DNA from: Utricularia gibba
Lineage: Eukaryota > Streptophyta > Magnoliopsida > Lamiales > Lentibulariaceae
Direction of reading: 5' to 3'
NCBI GenBank assembly: GCA_002189035.1
Contig: NEEC01000015.1
Location: 62,001-126,000, forward strand
DNA: 64,000 bases
Of the stretch, positions 23,809 to 38,000 are shown piece after piece. The position numbers and the translations under genes were made by a program. The notes under the pieces are model-generated. The model was not told the DNA's origin, ran no database searches, and was given only the letters and a program-made list of their open reading frames with translations. The stretch's first letter is position 1, and every line of letters starts with the position of its first letter.

Positions 23809-25428
23809 ATGTACGCATCAGATGCCGCCGGCGAGGAATTGGAGAGAACAGCTTTTCGAAAAGCTGAAAAGAAGTATAAACTTTATTATGACAATTCCAG
23901 AAGGTGTGGGCGTCCGTAATTTTTTTTGTACATGTATTCACGGCAAGAACGACTCACCCTTTTTCTGGTTTGATCAATTTCAGGAAGAAGGTACCAATGC
24001 CTGTTGACTTGTCTGAGGTTGTAGATTTTAAAGCAATTTTGGAGAATTATACTCGCAATGGTGAACTCCCGGGAGGGGTTTTATTGCTAAACTCAGGTTT
24101 TGATCGGCATGTCTTCTGCCTTGAAGACCGACCAGGTACGGAGGCTTTTTGCCGTATCTAAGGCGTTGGATCGGTGCGTTTTTGGGAATTAATTTTCTCT
24201 TTTAAATTTAGGTTTTTACTTTGTTCCTGGTGCATTAAGCGTTGAGGAGCAATGCCATTGGATAAAGGAGAGTCTGATAAGCTTTCCTCAGCCTCCCAAT
24301 CGAACAAACCATAATGCAATATATGGGCCTATAGAAGATTTGTTTACCTCAGCGACAACTGGGAAGGATTTAGTATTTGAAGAGAAAGCTCGAGATTGTG
24401 CTCATGTGGAGACTGATATTGGGCTAAGTTCTCCGGAGTGGAAAATTGTCGGTGATTTGGACGTTTCGAATGGGAAAGTTTTGCGAAAGTCTGCTTCTGT
24501 AATGCTGCGTAAGTTAAGATGGAGTACTCTTGGCTTGCAATTTGATTGGTCCAAGGTTTTTCTGGAATCCCTTTTAACTTGTTGCATTCTTGCTATCAAA
24601 TGACTTCGTTTTGTTCTGCCTTAATGATAAGTTGGCAACTGCGAGCACTTTATTTGGTTTTGTTTCATGTCGTCTTGAGTATTTAGCTTCCGTGTCAAAT
24701 AGAACATCCAGAAGTTGTTTTTTTCCATGCAGCGGAGTTATAATACTTCTCTCCCGCATAACAAGATACCTGATGCATTGTGCCTCCTGGCGCAAAGAAT
24801 GGCAGCACCTGCTATGCGACATGGTGATCAGTTCAAGCCCGAAGCTGCAATTGTGAATTACTTCGGACCAGGTTCATTTTGTTTCATGTAAATCTACCTT
24901 TTCTATTCTTTTGTATGGATGTTCTGATTTTCCATCTCTTCAGGTGATACACTTGGTGGTCACCTTGATGACATGGAAAAGGATTGGAGTAAACCTATTG
25001 TTAGCATGAGGTACGTTCTTGACTATAAAGAGTAATATGACCCCTGGTTGGTGTCTGATTCGTTGCGTGCGAATGATTTTCTTCGCTCAACAGTTTGGGC
25101 TGTAAAGCCATATTCCTTCTTGGTGGCAAGTCAAGGGTTTATCCACCGACTGCAATGTTCCTTCGATCTGGTGACATTGTACTCATGGCAGGGGAGGCGA
25201 GGGAATGCTTTCATGGTACTAATATTCTTTACCCTTCCCAGGATGCCTTTCAGTTGACAAAATGCTTGCAGGACTCATCTTTTTTGATATTTTGACAAAG
25301 ATGCATTCTTGACGGTTCTGACGCTGAATTCGTGCGCAGGTGTGCCTCGTATTTTTACGGATGAAGAACATGCCGAAATCACACATCTTAAATCACGGTT
25401 TGTGGAGAAGACGTTTGCCCTTTCTTAA
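23809..25428 (+). CDS. ALKBH1-type 2-oxoglutarate/Fe(II) dioxygenase, frameshifted 3' end
   Basis: Exons 23809-23903, 23984-24135, 24212-24555, 24733-24871, 24944-25010, 25094-25215 and 25340-25428 close in phase, giving 335 residues as read. The start MYASDAAGEELERTAFRKAE and the segments FPQPPNRTNHNAIYGP, LRKLRWSTLGLQFDWSK, GDTLGGHLDDME (iron ligands in HLD) and MAGEARECFHG (second His ligand) identify plant ALKBH1 (At1g11780 type). Relatives demethylate nucleic acids, including tRNA and 6mA DNA. The final exon meets TAA at 25426. The conserved tail YMRTSRININIRQVF, which carries the Arg residues that hold 2-oxoglutarate, follows at 25431-25478 in another frame. One missing base upstream explains it, most simply in the CCC at 25418-25420. 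As written, the protein would lack the co-substrate-binding motif. Confidence 0.9.
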
Positions 25429-25478
25429 ACTACATGCGGACATCCAGAATCAATATCAACATCAGGCAAGTTTTCTGA

Positions 25479-26910
25479 CCATTTTGCGTTGCACCTGAAC
25501 ATCATGCTGTGGTCACACATTGTTTATCTGGCAATCTGAAGACACATACAAGTTGAAACGATTTGTCAGTTGCCGGGTTCGAAGGCATTTGCACACATGC
25601 ATTTCGAAATCAAGCCCACCCAAAGCGCACTACTGACCCCGGATCCGCAAGGTGGTGAAAAGATCATCAAATGGCCCAGCTCCCGTATGCGCATGTTGGA
25701 ACCAGGCACCCATCATAACCAACATCGCCAATCTCCCGTTCTTGATCTCCTCGCGCGCTTGGGTATCCAACATTGATTCCGGTGAGGGGATTGCTCACTT
25801 GGGTATGTTGCAGTGCTGGATGATATCCGATCTGATCTTCGTTGCGGATGATGCAGTAATGGATCGAGAGAAAATGGGTGAAATCTGTCTCAAGAACACA
25901 CTTCGGACACTGTTAGAACACCTGGCAGTCTGGTTCACACCAAAATAAATTGACCCACAAGTCTAATAGCACCACGAAACACTTCAATCCCACACTGCGA
26001 AGCCGGAAGAAATGAAGCACCGCGGTAACAGATCCAGATGGGGTTAACCCGTAGTCCGCTCACCTCAAGAGTCACGCTCGATTGTATCTGCCACACCCAA
26101 TTCCACACACGGAGACTTGGAGTTGTCGGATACCTCCCAAAAAAACAAAAGCCAGAAAGTCCCCCGTTAGACGATTGGGCCGCCTTCAAGCTTGCTCACT
26201 AGTAACTGCATCATTCCCGCCAAGTGGAAAACCATTCCACCCCCAACGGCCGGAGGGAGTGGTAAGGGAACATATGGCGTAGATTGAAGACATCAGATGT
26301 GTGGAGGCCAGGAGATTGGCGAACTATAAGCATTAGAGTGAACCAGTTCAATCTGTCTGGATCGGATCCTGTTAACATTTCCCGATGGTCGAAATCGCCC
26401 GGAAGGCCACCGTGAAACCAAGCCGGCGAACTCCTAATAGCTCGGTCTGACTGGATTATGCGGAAGAATGGACGGCGAATTTTCCGATTCTGAGCTTTGT
26501 CGTTGGAAAGAAGACTTGGTTGCCCACATGGTTGAACTGCAACGAAAATGCAGTCAGAAGTTGGGGGTGAGCGAATAGATGGTGTTTTCGAATCCTCCCT
26601 CGGATGAATCCATCCCAAAAAGGAAAACGTTGTTTGGAACGTGAATTCACCGCCGCTTCGGACTCGCATGTGCGCCATGACTTGGTGCAATTTTGATCGG
26701 CCGGTTCACAGGCCCCCCGGCGCAGCGGATCTCAGACTATGATCTTATCGTCTTCAGGAAAATAGCAATGCAAATCTAATACAACGTTGGCAATAAGAGA
26801 TTGGGAACAAAAAACTCGTTTGATAGACGACAGAAGTCTTCTGAAACAAGACGATAACCCAGGAACACATCACATTAGAAGCTATTTGGCCTGAAGGAGG
26901 AAGATTATTT
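25479..26910. other. Intergenic region between ALKBH1 and RPSA
   Basis: Both genes end here, so it holds two 3' UTRs. A 159-codon open frame on the minus strand (26690-26211) shows no domain, no ATG-led homologous start and no match I recognise. I treat it as chance or an unrecognised relic. Confidence 0.5.
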
Positions 26911-28484
<1,574 letters not shown>

Positions 28485-28577
28485 AGCTGTTAGTGAGTAA
28501 CCCCGTTGCGGTGGCTTCCACTACAGATTTGGATCGTCGCCGGCCGTCTACAGAGAAAAACGTAGTGAAGTAGACGT

Positions 28578-28681
28578 AAACCCTAGATTATATATACTGT
28601 TGGGCTACCCATGATTTCCATGTTAATGGGCTCCAAGAAAATGGACAAACATTATGGATACGGGTTAGCCAACGAGGCCCA
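28578..28681 (-). promoter_or_regulatory. RPSA promoter: telo-box and site II-like elements
   Basis: A telo-box core (AAACCCTAG on the plus strand) lies at 28578-28586. TGGGCT is at 28601-28606 and 28627-28632, and GGCCCA (TGGGCC on the gene strand) at 28676-28681. The pairing of telo-box with TGGGCY site II elements is a known signature of plant ribosomal protein and other growth-coupled promoters. Confidence 0.75.
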
Positions 28682-29151
28682 TATTTTAGAGGGCTCCACC
28701 CTTTCTTACCATTAACTGATCTGTGTTTTTGCTTGATCGAGAGGAAAAACATACTGGCGATATGATCATTCAATCGCTCCAACAAGGGAGCAATTTCAAC
28801 AATATCAGCAGTGGCAATACTGAGCTCGAAGCAGCTACATCGCATGAGGATCACTGTGGAGCTAATGCCTTTGAAGGTTATCAAGAGCTGCCCTGCTCTG
28901 TGTTGCCAATGCTAGAACGGTGCAAGCCCAATTCTAATGTAAACAAAACTTGTCCTATCTATCTATCTATCCATCTCGTTGTTTGTGAGTCTAGACCTTG
29001 CACAGCAGTACGAAAACCGAAAAACAAAAAAAGCTTATCTACACAACGGAATGGAACAGTCGATATGAAATGATACACAGATTGGGTCCATGATCAACAA
29101 ACTCCAGGGGACACCTGGAGCAGCTTTAACGCATGTAAGCAGCACTCGTCG
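28682..29151. other. RPSA upstream region and remorin 3' UTR
   Basis: No gene is seen. The distal RPSA promoter and the end of the remorin transcript should lie here; a CTAT repeat stands near 28955-28970. Confidence 0.5.
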
Positions 29152-30418
29152 TTACCAGCAGCAAGACGGCAGCTTGTGGGAGAAACACCAGGGTAGATGC
29201 CCTGTTCTCCGTATATAATCCGCCCGTTCGGAGGTTTTCAGCGCCTTTTTGTTGAGTTTGGCTTCGGCATTTGCGCGCCCTTCCTCAGCTATTCTCTGAA
29301 CAGTTGCCAGTTTGGTTGCACATCTCTCCTGTGCCCGAGTTTTCAGCCTCTCCGCTTTCGCCTGAGCTCAAAAAAATTCGTTCTTGGGCTAATAACGCAG
29401 GTGTCCAATTTCAGACATTCAATACTCATGAATTACGCGAGTGCAAAGAGACAGAATCTGCACCTCAACTTTACGCATCTCCATCTCCGCCTTCATCTTT
29501 TGATGATTTTCCCATGCTTGAATCTTCATCTCTTCACGCTTATACCTGTAACTCCACAACCACAACATACTTGGCACAAAACTACTGTTGACTATAATCT
29601 TAAACAGTGTAAGCCTGCACTGAGACATGCAGCTTGCGAATAAAGACAGATGATTGGATTCAATCTCGTGGGTGTTTTCCCCACTCACCTAGCCATATAT
29701 TTGGCGCGCTCAGCCTCGTCCCAAGCCGTTGCCCTGGTTTCCAATGGATTCGCAATGCTGCTCTGTTGCAAATCAAGCTTGGTTCCCAGGTGCCTTTCAT
29801 TATTACTAGTCACAACAACATGTCGTGTCCCGTTAGCCCACAGAGCCTCAGCTCCCTTCTCAACATTTGAAGTCTTGATCGGAGTAGATGACCCTGAAGC
29901 ATTAGGACTCCGAGTAGCCGGAGTGGTAGCCCTTATCGGAGTCGCTGTTCTGGATGGCTCCTGGCTCCCAATTGGTGTCATCTCAGTCCCCATATCCCTC
30001 ACAGAAACGCACCCAAGTTGAGCCTTGGAATTATGCACCCTTTTGTTTATCCTCCAGATCGACTCTTCGCATTGCACATTCTTTGTCTCCATGGCTAACT
30101 GATCAACTCCAGTTGAAGAAGCGTCGCATCCCTTTTCAGCCTCCTCCCCAGTTTCATACCCTTTGGGCGGCGTTATCAATCTCCGGTCATCGGAGCTGGA
30201 GTTTCTCGGCGACGCTTTTGTAGGAGGATTCTTATCCCTCTAGACATATTCACCAGCCATTTTTGAGCATCATCCCATTTCGAGGGAGTCGTTTGTTTCC
30301 ATAACGCCGTCCTGGGTTGAGAAGAGCCACGGGTTGCTCCTTTGCTTCTATGAAAATCGAAGTTTATACAACTCGCCCCTGAAAATTCCTGAGTTGTCAT
30401 GCTTTTCTTCTCCTCCAT
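29152..30418 (-). CDS. Remorin (At1g45207 type) with a one-base frameshift
   Basis: Three exons, 30418-29689, 29545-29464 and 29361-29152, encode a remorin. The N-terminal part has SKWDDAQKWLVNMSRG. The middle has the diagnostic VSVRDMGTEMTPIGSQEPSR and TATPIRATTPATRSP. The C-terminal remorin coiled coil reads ETRATAWDEAERAKYMAR, YKREEMKIQAWENHQKMKAE and AKAERLKTRAQE. The C terminus KLPSCCW is the Cys-rich membrane anchor. Remorins organise plasma-membrane nanodomains and affect plasmodesmata and microbe responses. The WDDAQKWLVNMSRG part and the following DKNPPTKASPRNSSSDDRR are in different frames, joined at the GGG (minus strand) at 30236-30238. Exon 1 is 730 bases where 731 is needed for the downstream phase, which confirms one missing base. 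The start (30418) is the first ATG in the conserved frame; an upstream exon is possible. Confidence 0.88.
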
Positions 30419-31560
30419 CACCTGCTGGAGTTGCATAAGAATGCCCACATGAAACCGAGGAAAGGGGAAATAATGCAGCCTCACTCCGAGCAAGCACACA
30501 GCGAGGTTACCAACCTGAAACTCCTCCAGAAATGACGCTCAGATCCACCGACTGAAGGAATAAGGCATCATCACCCACCAACATAATCCTTACAAAAGCG
30601 AGGTGAAAAGGCAAGTACGGCAGAGCAGTAAAAAAGAAAAAAGGAAATTTATCACGAACAAGACAATCAATATAAAGTGTCGCAGTGGTTCACTTCCGGA
30701 CTAAAACTCGAAACTTAGTTGGCACAGCAGGTCACCACCCACATCAGGAATCCGACAGGGACACCCTGTCAGACAATTTATCATGAAGATGTGTTCCCGG
30801 GGGCTCTCCATTATCACTAATAGCAATTTAGATTTTTCCATCCGGGAGACGGGAGCCGTGCGCAGTTTGCGCATCTGGCCTAGCCATCCGTCACAGTTTT
30901 TCCTCCATCCGGACGAAGGATGCTGAGGAGAAACATACATAGATCGGAAACGGCGGGGGCGGGCAGTCACTATTCAATGTTCTAACTAATTTTCCGACAC
31001 GATCTCGGGAAGAGAGCCACACTATCGCCATCATCTCCATGAGGGAGGACTAGCACTAGCGCCCTGCAACCCAGTAATAATAATAGCACTGGGTATGGTC
31101 TGGGAGACCTGCGAGCAGCACTCGAGTTGAGGCAACATTTACTCATGTAAGCTGCTTTCTTTGGTAATAGTTCATTTCAGAAACGTGTAATAAAGTAAGA
31201 CTTTTGATGAGTTCTGGGCTGGGGACATCACATGTGCTCGGGATATGGGCATGTGCGGTGGCAGATGGGATTGGGAGTGGAATTTAATTTAGTTTTCCAT
31301 TTTTTTATTTGTTGTTTATTTACTCCCAAAATAGGCTCCATAAACTGGGCCTGGGGCATCAGAATCGCATTTAAAATCTCCGAGTGGGATAGGAGATGGC
31401 GACCGAAGCCTGCCAGATGCCAACCGGACAAGTCCTTGCAGCCCCGGCCCGGCCCACTCACTGCCAACCTCACGCACAGCTCACCCCAGTGGGGCCCAAT
31501 TCACCATAATTGGGCAATTGTTTCCGTTGCTGGAGCGTACAGAGCCGTTGACCGTCTGCG
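30419..31560. other. Divergent region between the remorin and EMB2421-like genes
   Basis: Promoters and leaders of both genes must lie here. A possible short upstream exon ends near 30516, but no splice to the remorin frame closes in phase, so I do not call it. Confidence 0.5.
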
Positions 31561-34500
31561 ATGGCGTTTCTTCGACGCGCGAGCACGATTCAGGGGTTCA
31601 ACAGCAGCAGGCGAATCCATGAAGCTGTGACTCTCTGCAACGGGCGCCTTGGGAAAAGGGGTTTTTCGGGTGGGAATGACGGCGATGACTCACTGCTGCC
31701 TGTGATGATCGTTGGCGCTGGCCCGGTGGGGCTGACGCTTGCCATACTGCTTACTAGATTGGGTGAATTTTTCTTGCTTCTGAACTGTGTGCTCTAACCT
31801 AGTTTTTTAATGTCTCTTGTCTCATTGGGTTTCGTTCACGTGACTCGTTTCGTTTGGAGGGCTTCCGATGCCCCCAGTAATCTTTACATCTTTCACAATG
31901 GCATGCTTCAGCATGTACTGCATTTATGAAGATTGTAATGGTTTTGGTTTTAGAATACTCGCAGGGGTGAAATGCGCGATTTTGGAGAAGAACACTGGGT
32001 TTTCGAGACATCCGCAAGCACATTTCATCAATAATAGATCGATGGAGGTCGATGGTATTTCCTTTTATGTCGGTTTCTGTATTTAACGTGGCTTTATTCC
32101 TTGAAGTGGAGCTTTTGTCTTGAGTAGATTATTCATGATAGGTGTTCCGAAAAATAAATGGCCTGGCTGATGAGATTCTGAGACATCAACCACCCGTAGA
32201 TTCTTGGAGGAAATTCATATATTGCAAATCCCTCACTGGCCCCATTTTCGGATCGGTTGATCACATGCGACCTGAAGGTTATTATGTTTGCATTATGATG
32301 TTGCAGTTAACCCGAAGGTTACTGTTGAAACCATTCTTAAATGATTCACAATGCGATCCCTTCTGTCTTCCTGAGTTTTTATTTTTATTTTCAGTTTCAT
32401 GCCCAGTATTTTTGTTTTATCTGCAGATTTTGACCAAAGCTGGAGTCCGGTTTCTGTTGCTCACTTTTCTCAATATAAGCTGATGGGATTGCTACTCAAA
32501 CAACTTGATAATATTGGTTTTTCTGTAAGGAGTGATTACTCATTGGATACTGGCAACTGCAAACTTTCGGGGCGTGAAATTTTGTTGGGTCATGAGTGTG
32601 TATCTATCTGTGATGGCAAGGATGCTGTAAGTGTGACTGCACGTTTAACTGAGGCAGGAAGGCGGATGGAGAAAGTGTTCAAATGCAAGTTTGTCGTTGG
32701 CACTGATGGATCTGCAAGTATGGTCAGGAAACTCATGGGAATAGGTATGAGCGGTGAGGGTAACTTGCAAAACCTCATAAGCGTGCATTTTATGAGCCAC
32801 GATCTTGGGCAATACTTGATGAATGAGAGACCTGGAATGCTTTTTTTTGTGTTCAACATTGACGCAATTGGCGTTCTTGTTGCTCATGATCTCACTGAGG
32901 GAGAATTTGTACTTCAGGTGGAGTACATGCTCTTCCTAGTTCATGAGTATGCATTCTTATCATCTCTTACATTGAAATTTATAAGTATTTCCTAAATGGT
33001 TGTTGCAGGTCCCTTTTTATCCGCCACAGCAAGAGTTCAAAGATTTTGGCCACAAGGTAAATCTAAATTTTAGTCCCTGTTATTATAAAATATCCGAAAC
33101 TAGGATTTTCTAGATCAGTTTGCTTTTGGCTGCTGCTAAATAGATCTTTTTGTTTTCATTTTCATTTACCGTAGGCATGTAAGGAATTAGTGTTCAAACT
33201 TGTCGGTAGAGAGCTAGGTGACATAAATGTCTTGGACATCAAACCTTGGGTGATGCATGCCGAGGTGGCTGAAAGATTCTTAGCCTATGATAACAGAGTG
33301 ATACTGGCTGGTGATGCTGCTCATCGTTTTCCACCTGCAGGTGGTTTTGGTAAGTTGCTCATCCAACCCTTTGCTTTTATGCATTGTAATTCCTGTTGTT
33401 AGGTAGTGACTTTTTGTGCCCGTCAAACTTCTCAGGAATGAATACCGGTATTCAGGATGCTCATAACCTTGCCTGGAAGCTGGCTTGTATCCTGACAGGA
33501 ATCACATCATCATCATTTCTTTCGACTTATGAAACTGAGCGCAGACAGGTTCCTCTTTTTCATTTTTTTGTTCCCTGTTTGTGTGTATCGTCTTCTCTTT
33601 CAGTGTTGATTCTTCTCTTTGTTAGATTGCCATATTTAACACGGCTCTGAGCGTTCAAAATTTTCATGCTGCAATGGCCATTCCAGCTGCTCTCGGTCTA
33701 GATCCTAATATTGCAAATTCGAGTAGATGCAACCTTCTCTTCTGCTTATTCTATTCAATTCGTGTTGTTAGAATAATCTGTTTCTTTTGTTTTACAGTCC
33801 ATCGCACTGTAAACAGCTTGTTGGGTGCTGTTTTACCAACCAAATTACAAAGGATGGTCCTGGATGGAATATTTAGAATAGGTCGTATGCAGCTATCGGA
33901 TTCTCTGTTGAATGAGAACAATCCGTTGGGATCTTTAAGGCTTTCGAAACTGAGACGGGTATTTGAAGAAGGCAAAAGTCTTCAACTCCAGTTCCCAGCT
34001 GAGGACCTGGGCTTTAGGTACTGCATGGTGTTCCTTTTTGACTGAAAATTTTTCTTTTGGGTTGAGGCTTTTGAACTCAGCTGTTGGCACTTTCGATTAG
34101 GTATTGTAGCGGAGCTCTAGTACCCGAAACAGATGATTTATCTTCGGTCTCTTGTGAAGTGTCCCCTTCTGGACGCAGGAAGGAGTACATTCCCTCATCC
34201 GTGCCAGGATCAAGACTACCTCATATGGAGATTCAGCTATCATCCCCCAACTCCCCAACACGGTTAGCTAGTGTAACATCAGCACTTCTGTTCGTCTAAT
34301 TTTTTGCATTTGGTCTGACATCATTCGTTCTCTTCTTCAGCAGAATACCTTTTCAACACACGACCTTGGATCCCTAGACAATATCGAGTTCCTGCTTCTC
34401 ATTGCACCATCCGCAGAATCCTACAAGTTAGCTCAAGCTGCATTTAAGGTGGCCAGAGAACATAATGTCTCGCTAAAGGTCTGCGTGATTTGGCAAAGAA

Positions 34501-34745
34501 ATGCAGCTGGAAATGGCCGAAGTAACGTAGCTCTCTCACCGTGGACCAACTTTGTGGATGTGATTGAAGCTGGAAGTCGCCCTACTTCATGTTCCTGGTG
34601 GGATATCTGTGGGATAACAGATAAAGGAGCTATTTTGGTGAGGCCTGATGATCATACCGCTTGGAGAGCAAAATCAGAAATCTGGGGTGATCCAGTTTCG
34701 TTATTCAAGCAGGTTTTCCACAATGTATTACGGCCATCGCTGTAA
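31561..34745 (+). CDS. FAD-dependent monooxygenase (EMB2421/At1g24340-like)
   Basis: Eleven exons: 31561-31762, 31965-32047, 32142-32277, 32427-32917, 33009-33056, 33175-33349, 33436-33548, 33626-33722, 33798-34017, 34101-34272, 34341-34745. They give 713 residues; the Arabidopsis protein is about 709. The FAD Rossmann motif is IVGAGPVGLTLAILL near residue 50, the DG motif is VVGTDGSAS, and the GD motif region is VILAGDAAHRFPPAGGFG followed by MNTGIQDAHNLAWKL. This is the PHBH/UbiH-like hydroxylase fold. A C-terminal thioredoxin-like domain ends with TDKGAILVRPDDHTAWR. The basic N terminus suggests mitochondrial or plastid import. Loss of the Arabidopsis gene is embryo-lethal; the substrate is unknown. 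The exon 10 donor is uncertain: the better site at 34263 would need one extra base upstream to keep frame, so I used the in-phase site at 34273. Confidence 0.9.
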
Positions 34746-35015
34746 ACTGAATGAACATTCCCGAAGAAATTGAAGGTGCACTTCCAGCAATGCCACAGTA
34801 GAGTGAAAAAAATAGCTGCGAACTCGATGGCTACAAAGAATGTAACATTTGCAGAAAGCAACAGTATATTGGCTTTTTCTATCAAGCGAATATAACAACA
34901 AGAATAGACATTTACAGGAGATTACTTCTAGTTAGTTTACCTTAGGAAACAATGGTGACAGACAAAAAACGAGTGCAGCTCTTCCAAACAGTATAAGAAA
35001 CAAACCTTGTCGCTG
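34746..35015. other. Convergent 3' region
   Basis: About 270 bases separate two stop codons on opposite strands. The 3' UTRs probably overlap. Nothing else is seen. Confidence 0.6.
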
Positions 35016-38000
35016 TTACATGATGGTGCAATTACACTTGGACACCATCTTTGGAGGCATATGGCTGTTGCTCATGCTAGCCGGGGACAAAACAATCCTG
35101 GGAGTAGATTTCCCTTCATTTTCAGCTAGTACAGACTGAGGAGAACTTTGTTCCATTTCCAATTCCCTCTTCTGGGATTTGTAGCTCTTTGATATGCATC
35201 TTCCCATGGTGCGTGAGCGTATCTGCTTTTTATCAGAAATGGTTTTCGAAGAAAATGGTATAGTTATCGGAAATCCAGCTTCCGAGCTTTCTTTGTTGAT
35301 CGCAATGTTTGCAGCATTGTATGCAATGTCATGAACAATCGAACTGCAGATCAGGATCACATCCGTAGCTTCTTCTAAAGTGAGGCTTCTTGTCGTATCT
35401 TCTGAAACAGTAGTGACTATTTAGTGAGTATAAGGAAGACGTTACTTGAAAAGAAAAACATAAATGATCCATACCAAGGAAAGCATTCTCAGTGGTTGAG
35501 ACATGCGGCTGTTCACAAGATGCAGTTATATGAGCATCCTGCACAGCTGTGACCTTTTCAACCAGGTCATTCATACAGCTCTCTGATTTTGTTGAATCCA
35601 ATTCCGACTGTAAAATGTGTGACATGGTCTCCATTGTGCCTGGCTGTGGAACCTGAGGCTCAGCATCAGCGTCATCACAATTTGAACTTATTTTAGTATC
35701 TCCTCCCGGACTATATATTTTCGACTTTAAGGTTGACGTTTCTTCCTGAGTGGAATCCTGAGGATTTCTACTCCACTTATTTCCTGTCTCAAGAGGTGAT
35801 GGCTCCTCGGAAGTAGAAAACGAGACTCCAGAATCTGTGGTCTTACAGATTATACTACTTCCTTTATCAGTAGTACTTGCTTCAGTATTCTCGGAATTCA
35901 GGGACAGATGATGAGGAGATTCATGGGGCGCTACCCCTCTTCCAGCACTGCTTTTCTTTTCTCTAATAATCTCGAAGCCATCTTCAAGTGACAATGAGAT
36001 GGAGCTTTGGTGAGATGTAGATTCCCCACATCTGAAATTCTCAGTATCGGAGTTCTGCACCCGAAGTTGTCCATGTGCATGAGCCTCATTCGATTTATAT
36101 GATCCCAAATCAAAAGATGATAAAGCAGACACACTGCTATGCCCAACAGAGCTTCTTAGACTCGTTAGACTATCTCTCATGAAGGAGAAGTCATCAATAC
36201 TAGTGTTGCTTGCCGTGTAGCTCCTGTTTGGGATAATATGTCCTTGAGCTCCACTTGACCTTTTGAGCAGGAGTGACAATCCTTTTAGTTCATGGATATC
36301 AAATTTTGAGCCCAAGTAGAAGTCAGCCAGAAACTTTCCTTCATGGCAAGGTACACCATCTATACAGGGTTCCGGCTCCTCAGTTGATGATGGAGCTACA
36401 TTTTGACCCTTATGGGGAATGCTCTCAAAATAGTTTGCTTTCGTTGCACCAGTCTGAGAAATTGATATCCGTTCCGGGACTGAAATAGAGTGCTCTAAAA
36501 TGTCGAGGGAAACTATCCTGGTACTATTATCAATTGCAGTAGAATTTGCCTCTGCCATAGCTGTTTCCTCAGGAATGAATGACGGAATAGAATCCAAAAT
36601 CTTACACTTATGACAAAGAGGTTCATCTCCCTCTGTAACAATTTCTGCAGAATTTAATCTCCTTTGGCATCTAGAGCATACTTCCATATCTGATGCTCCA
36701 TCTATATTTACACCGGAGTGCAAAAATGCAGTGCTGCTACTCTCAGCAACAACTAGCTCTGATAAACCTGCAGGTGAATCATCCCTTTCTGGATTATCAA
36801 TTATCATATTAGGGACATCTTCGATCGAAGCTGCAGCTTTGTCCATAGAGAACACTTCGTCAATTGTACCAGGATGTTGCTGTTCCAAAAAGTTTCTGCT
36901 CATATCATCTTGCTTCTCATCAACTTCATCGATATCAAGTGCACGAATAGTAGCACCATGATCACAATTAGCGTTACTGCTAGTTGTGATTGAAGAATTT
37001 TTGGATACCAGAGAGTGAGATGGAGTGCCTCCTTTTCCGACATAAAATGTGGAGCTTGAAACATTAGACATCAAAGGCCGGAACATATTGTGAGGGCCCT
37101 TCTTGTCCTGAAAAAGAGTACGGTATTATAGGCAGAAATATCAGCAAAGAAAATGATGAGATAGCATTACAGCATATATGAAATTATCATCAGACACCTA
37201 CCAATTGTCGAAGTGCAAAGCTTTTGGGAGCAGAATTAGAGAAAACTTTAGTTGGTTTCTTCAAAACTCCAGAGGATCTGTTGTTTGGTAAAGCACAAAT
37301 ATCTTGTGGAACTGAGTAATCCGAGCAGCTAACAGGATTAGATGGCAGTGAATCTATATCATCATCTCTTGATGATGCAACTGAACCTTTACTGTAAGAG
37401 CTAAACGGGTCAATCTCATGACTATTAGAGGAACTCACACTTCTAGAAGCCGCTGGAGACATAGACTGCCTGCCAGATCCGGAATTCCTTGATGCTGGAG
37501 AGGACCCTCTTACATATGATCCTGGCCTATTAGCCAGTGAGGTACGAAGATTCAGAGGTGCCTCACACGAGAACCCAGGGATATCTGATTGCCAAGCCCT
37601 TGTTTTTGGCGATGCAGAGTTACCACGACTTGTCTTGACCGGCGAGATTCCTCTCCTAGCCTGAGCAGTACTAGCAGAACCAGTACTCATCCTTCTAGGA
37701 GTCAGTGCACCTGATCTCACAGCTAGTGTCGCAAGTTTACTTGGTGGTGGAGACAGCCTTCTTGATGGAGAAGTGTGGGGAAATGTAGGTGGACTACAAT
37801 GAGAGGCAGATGAAGGCCTGCTTCTTGACTGCATTTTTGCATTATTGGAACGAGGAGATGGACTAGGACGACGAGGACTCGGACTGCCTCTAACACTCCT
37901 GCTGCTCTTCTCCACCTACGGTTGCAGATAGTTGAGGGTAGGAAGGTAGCATAGATTTTCATTTAGCATAACCAGGTGACTCAAATCTACCTTACAAACC

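Noticed and set aside
23822-24007. Open frame overlapping ALKBH1 exon 1 in another frame
   Set aside because: The overlapping frame starting at 23809 matches the ALKBH1 N terminus and splices in phase; this one is its shadow.
26211-26690. 159-codon minus-strand open frame between ALKBH1 and RPSA
   Set aside because: No domain, no recognisable homologue and no splice partners; length alone is compatible with chance in this composition.
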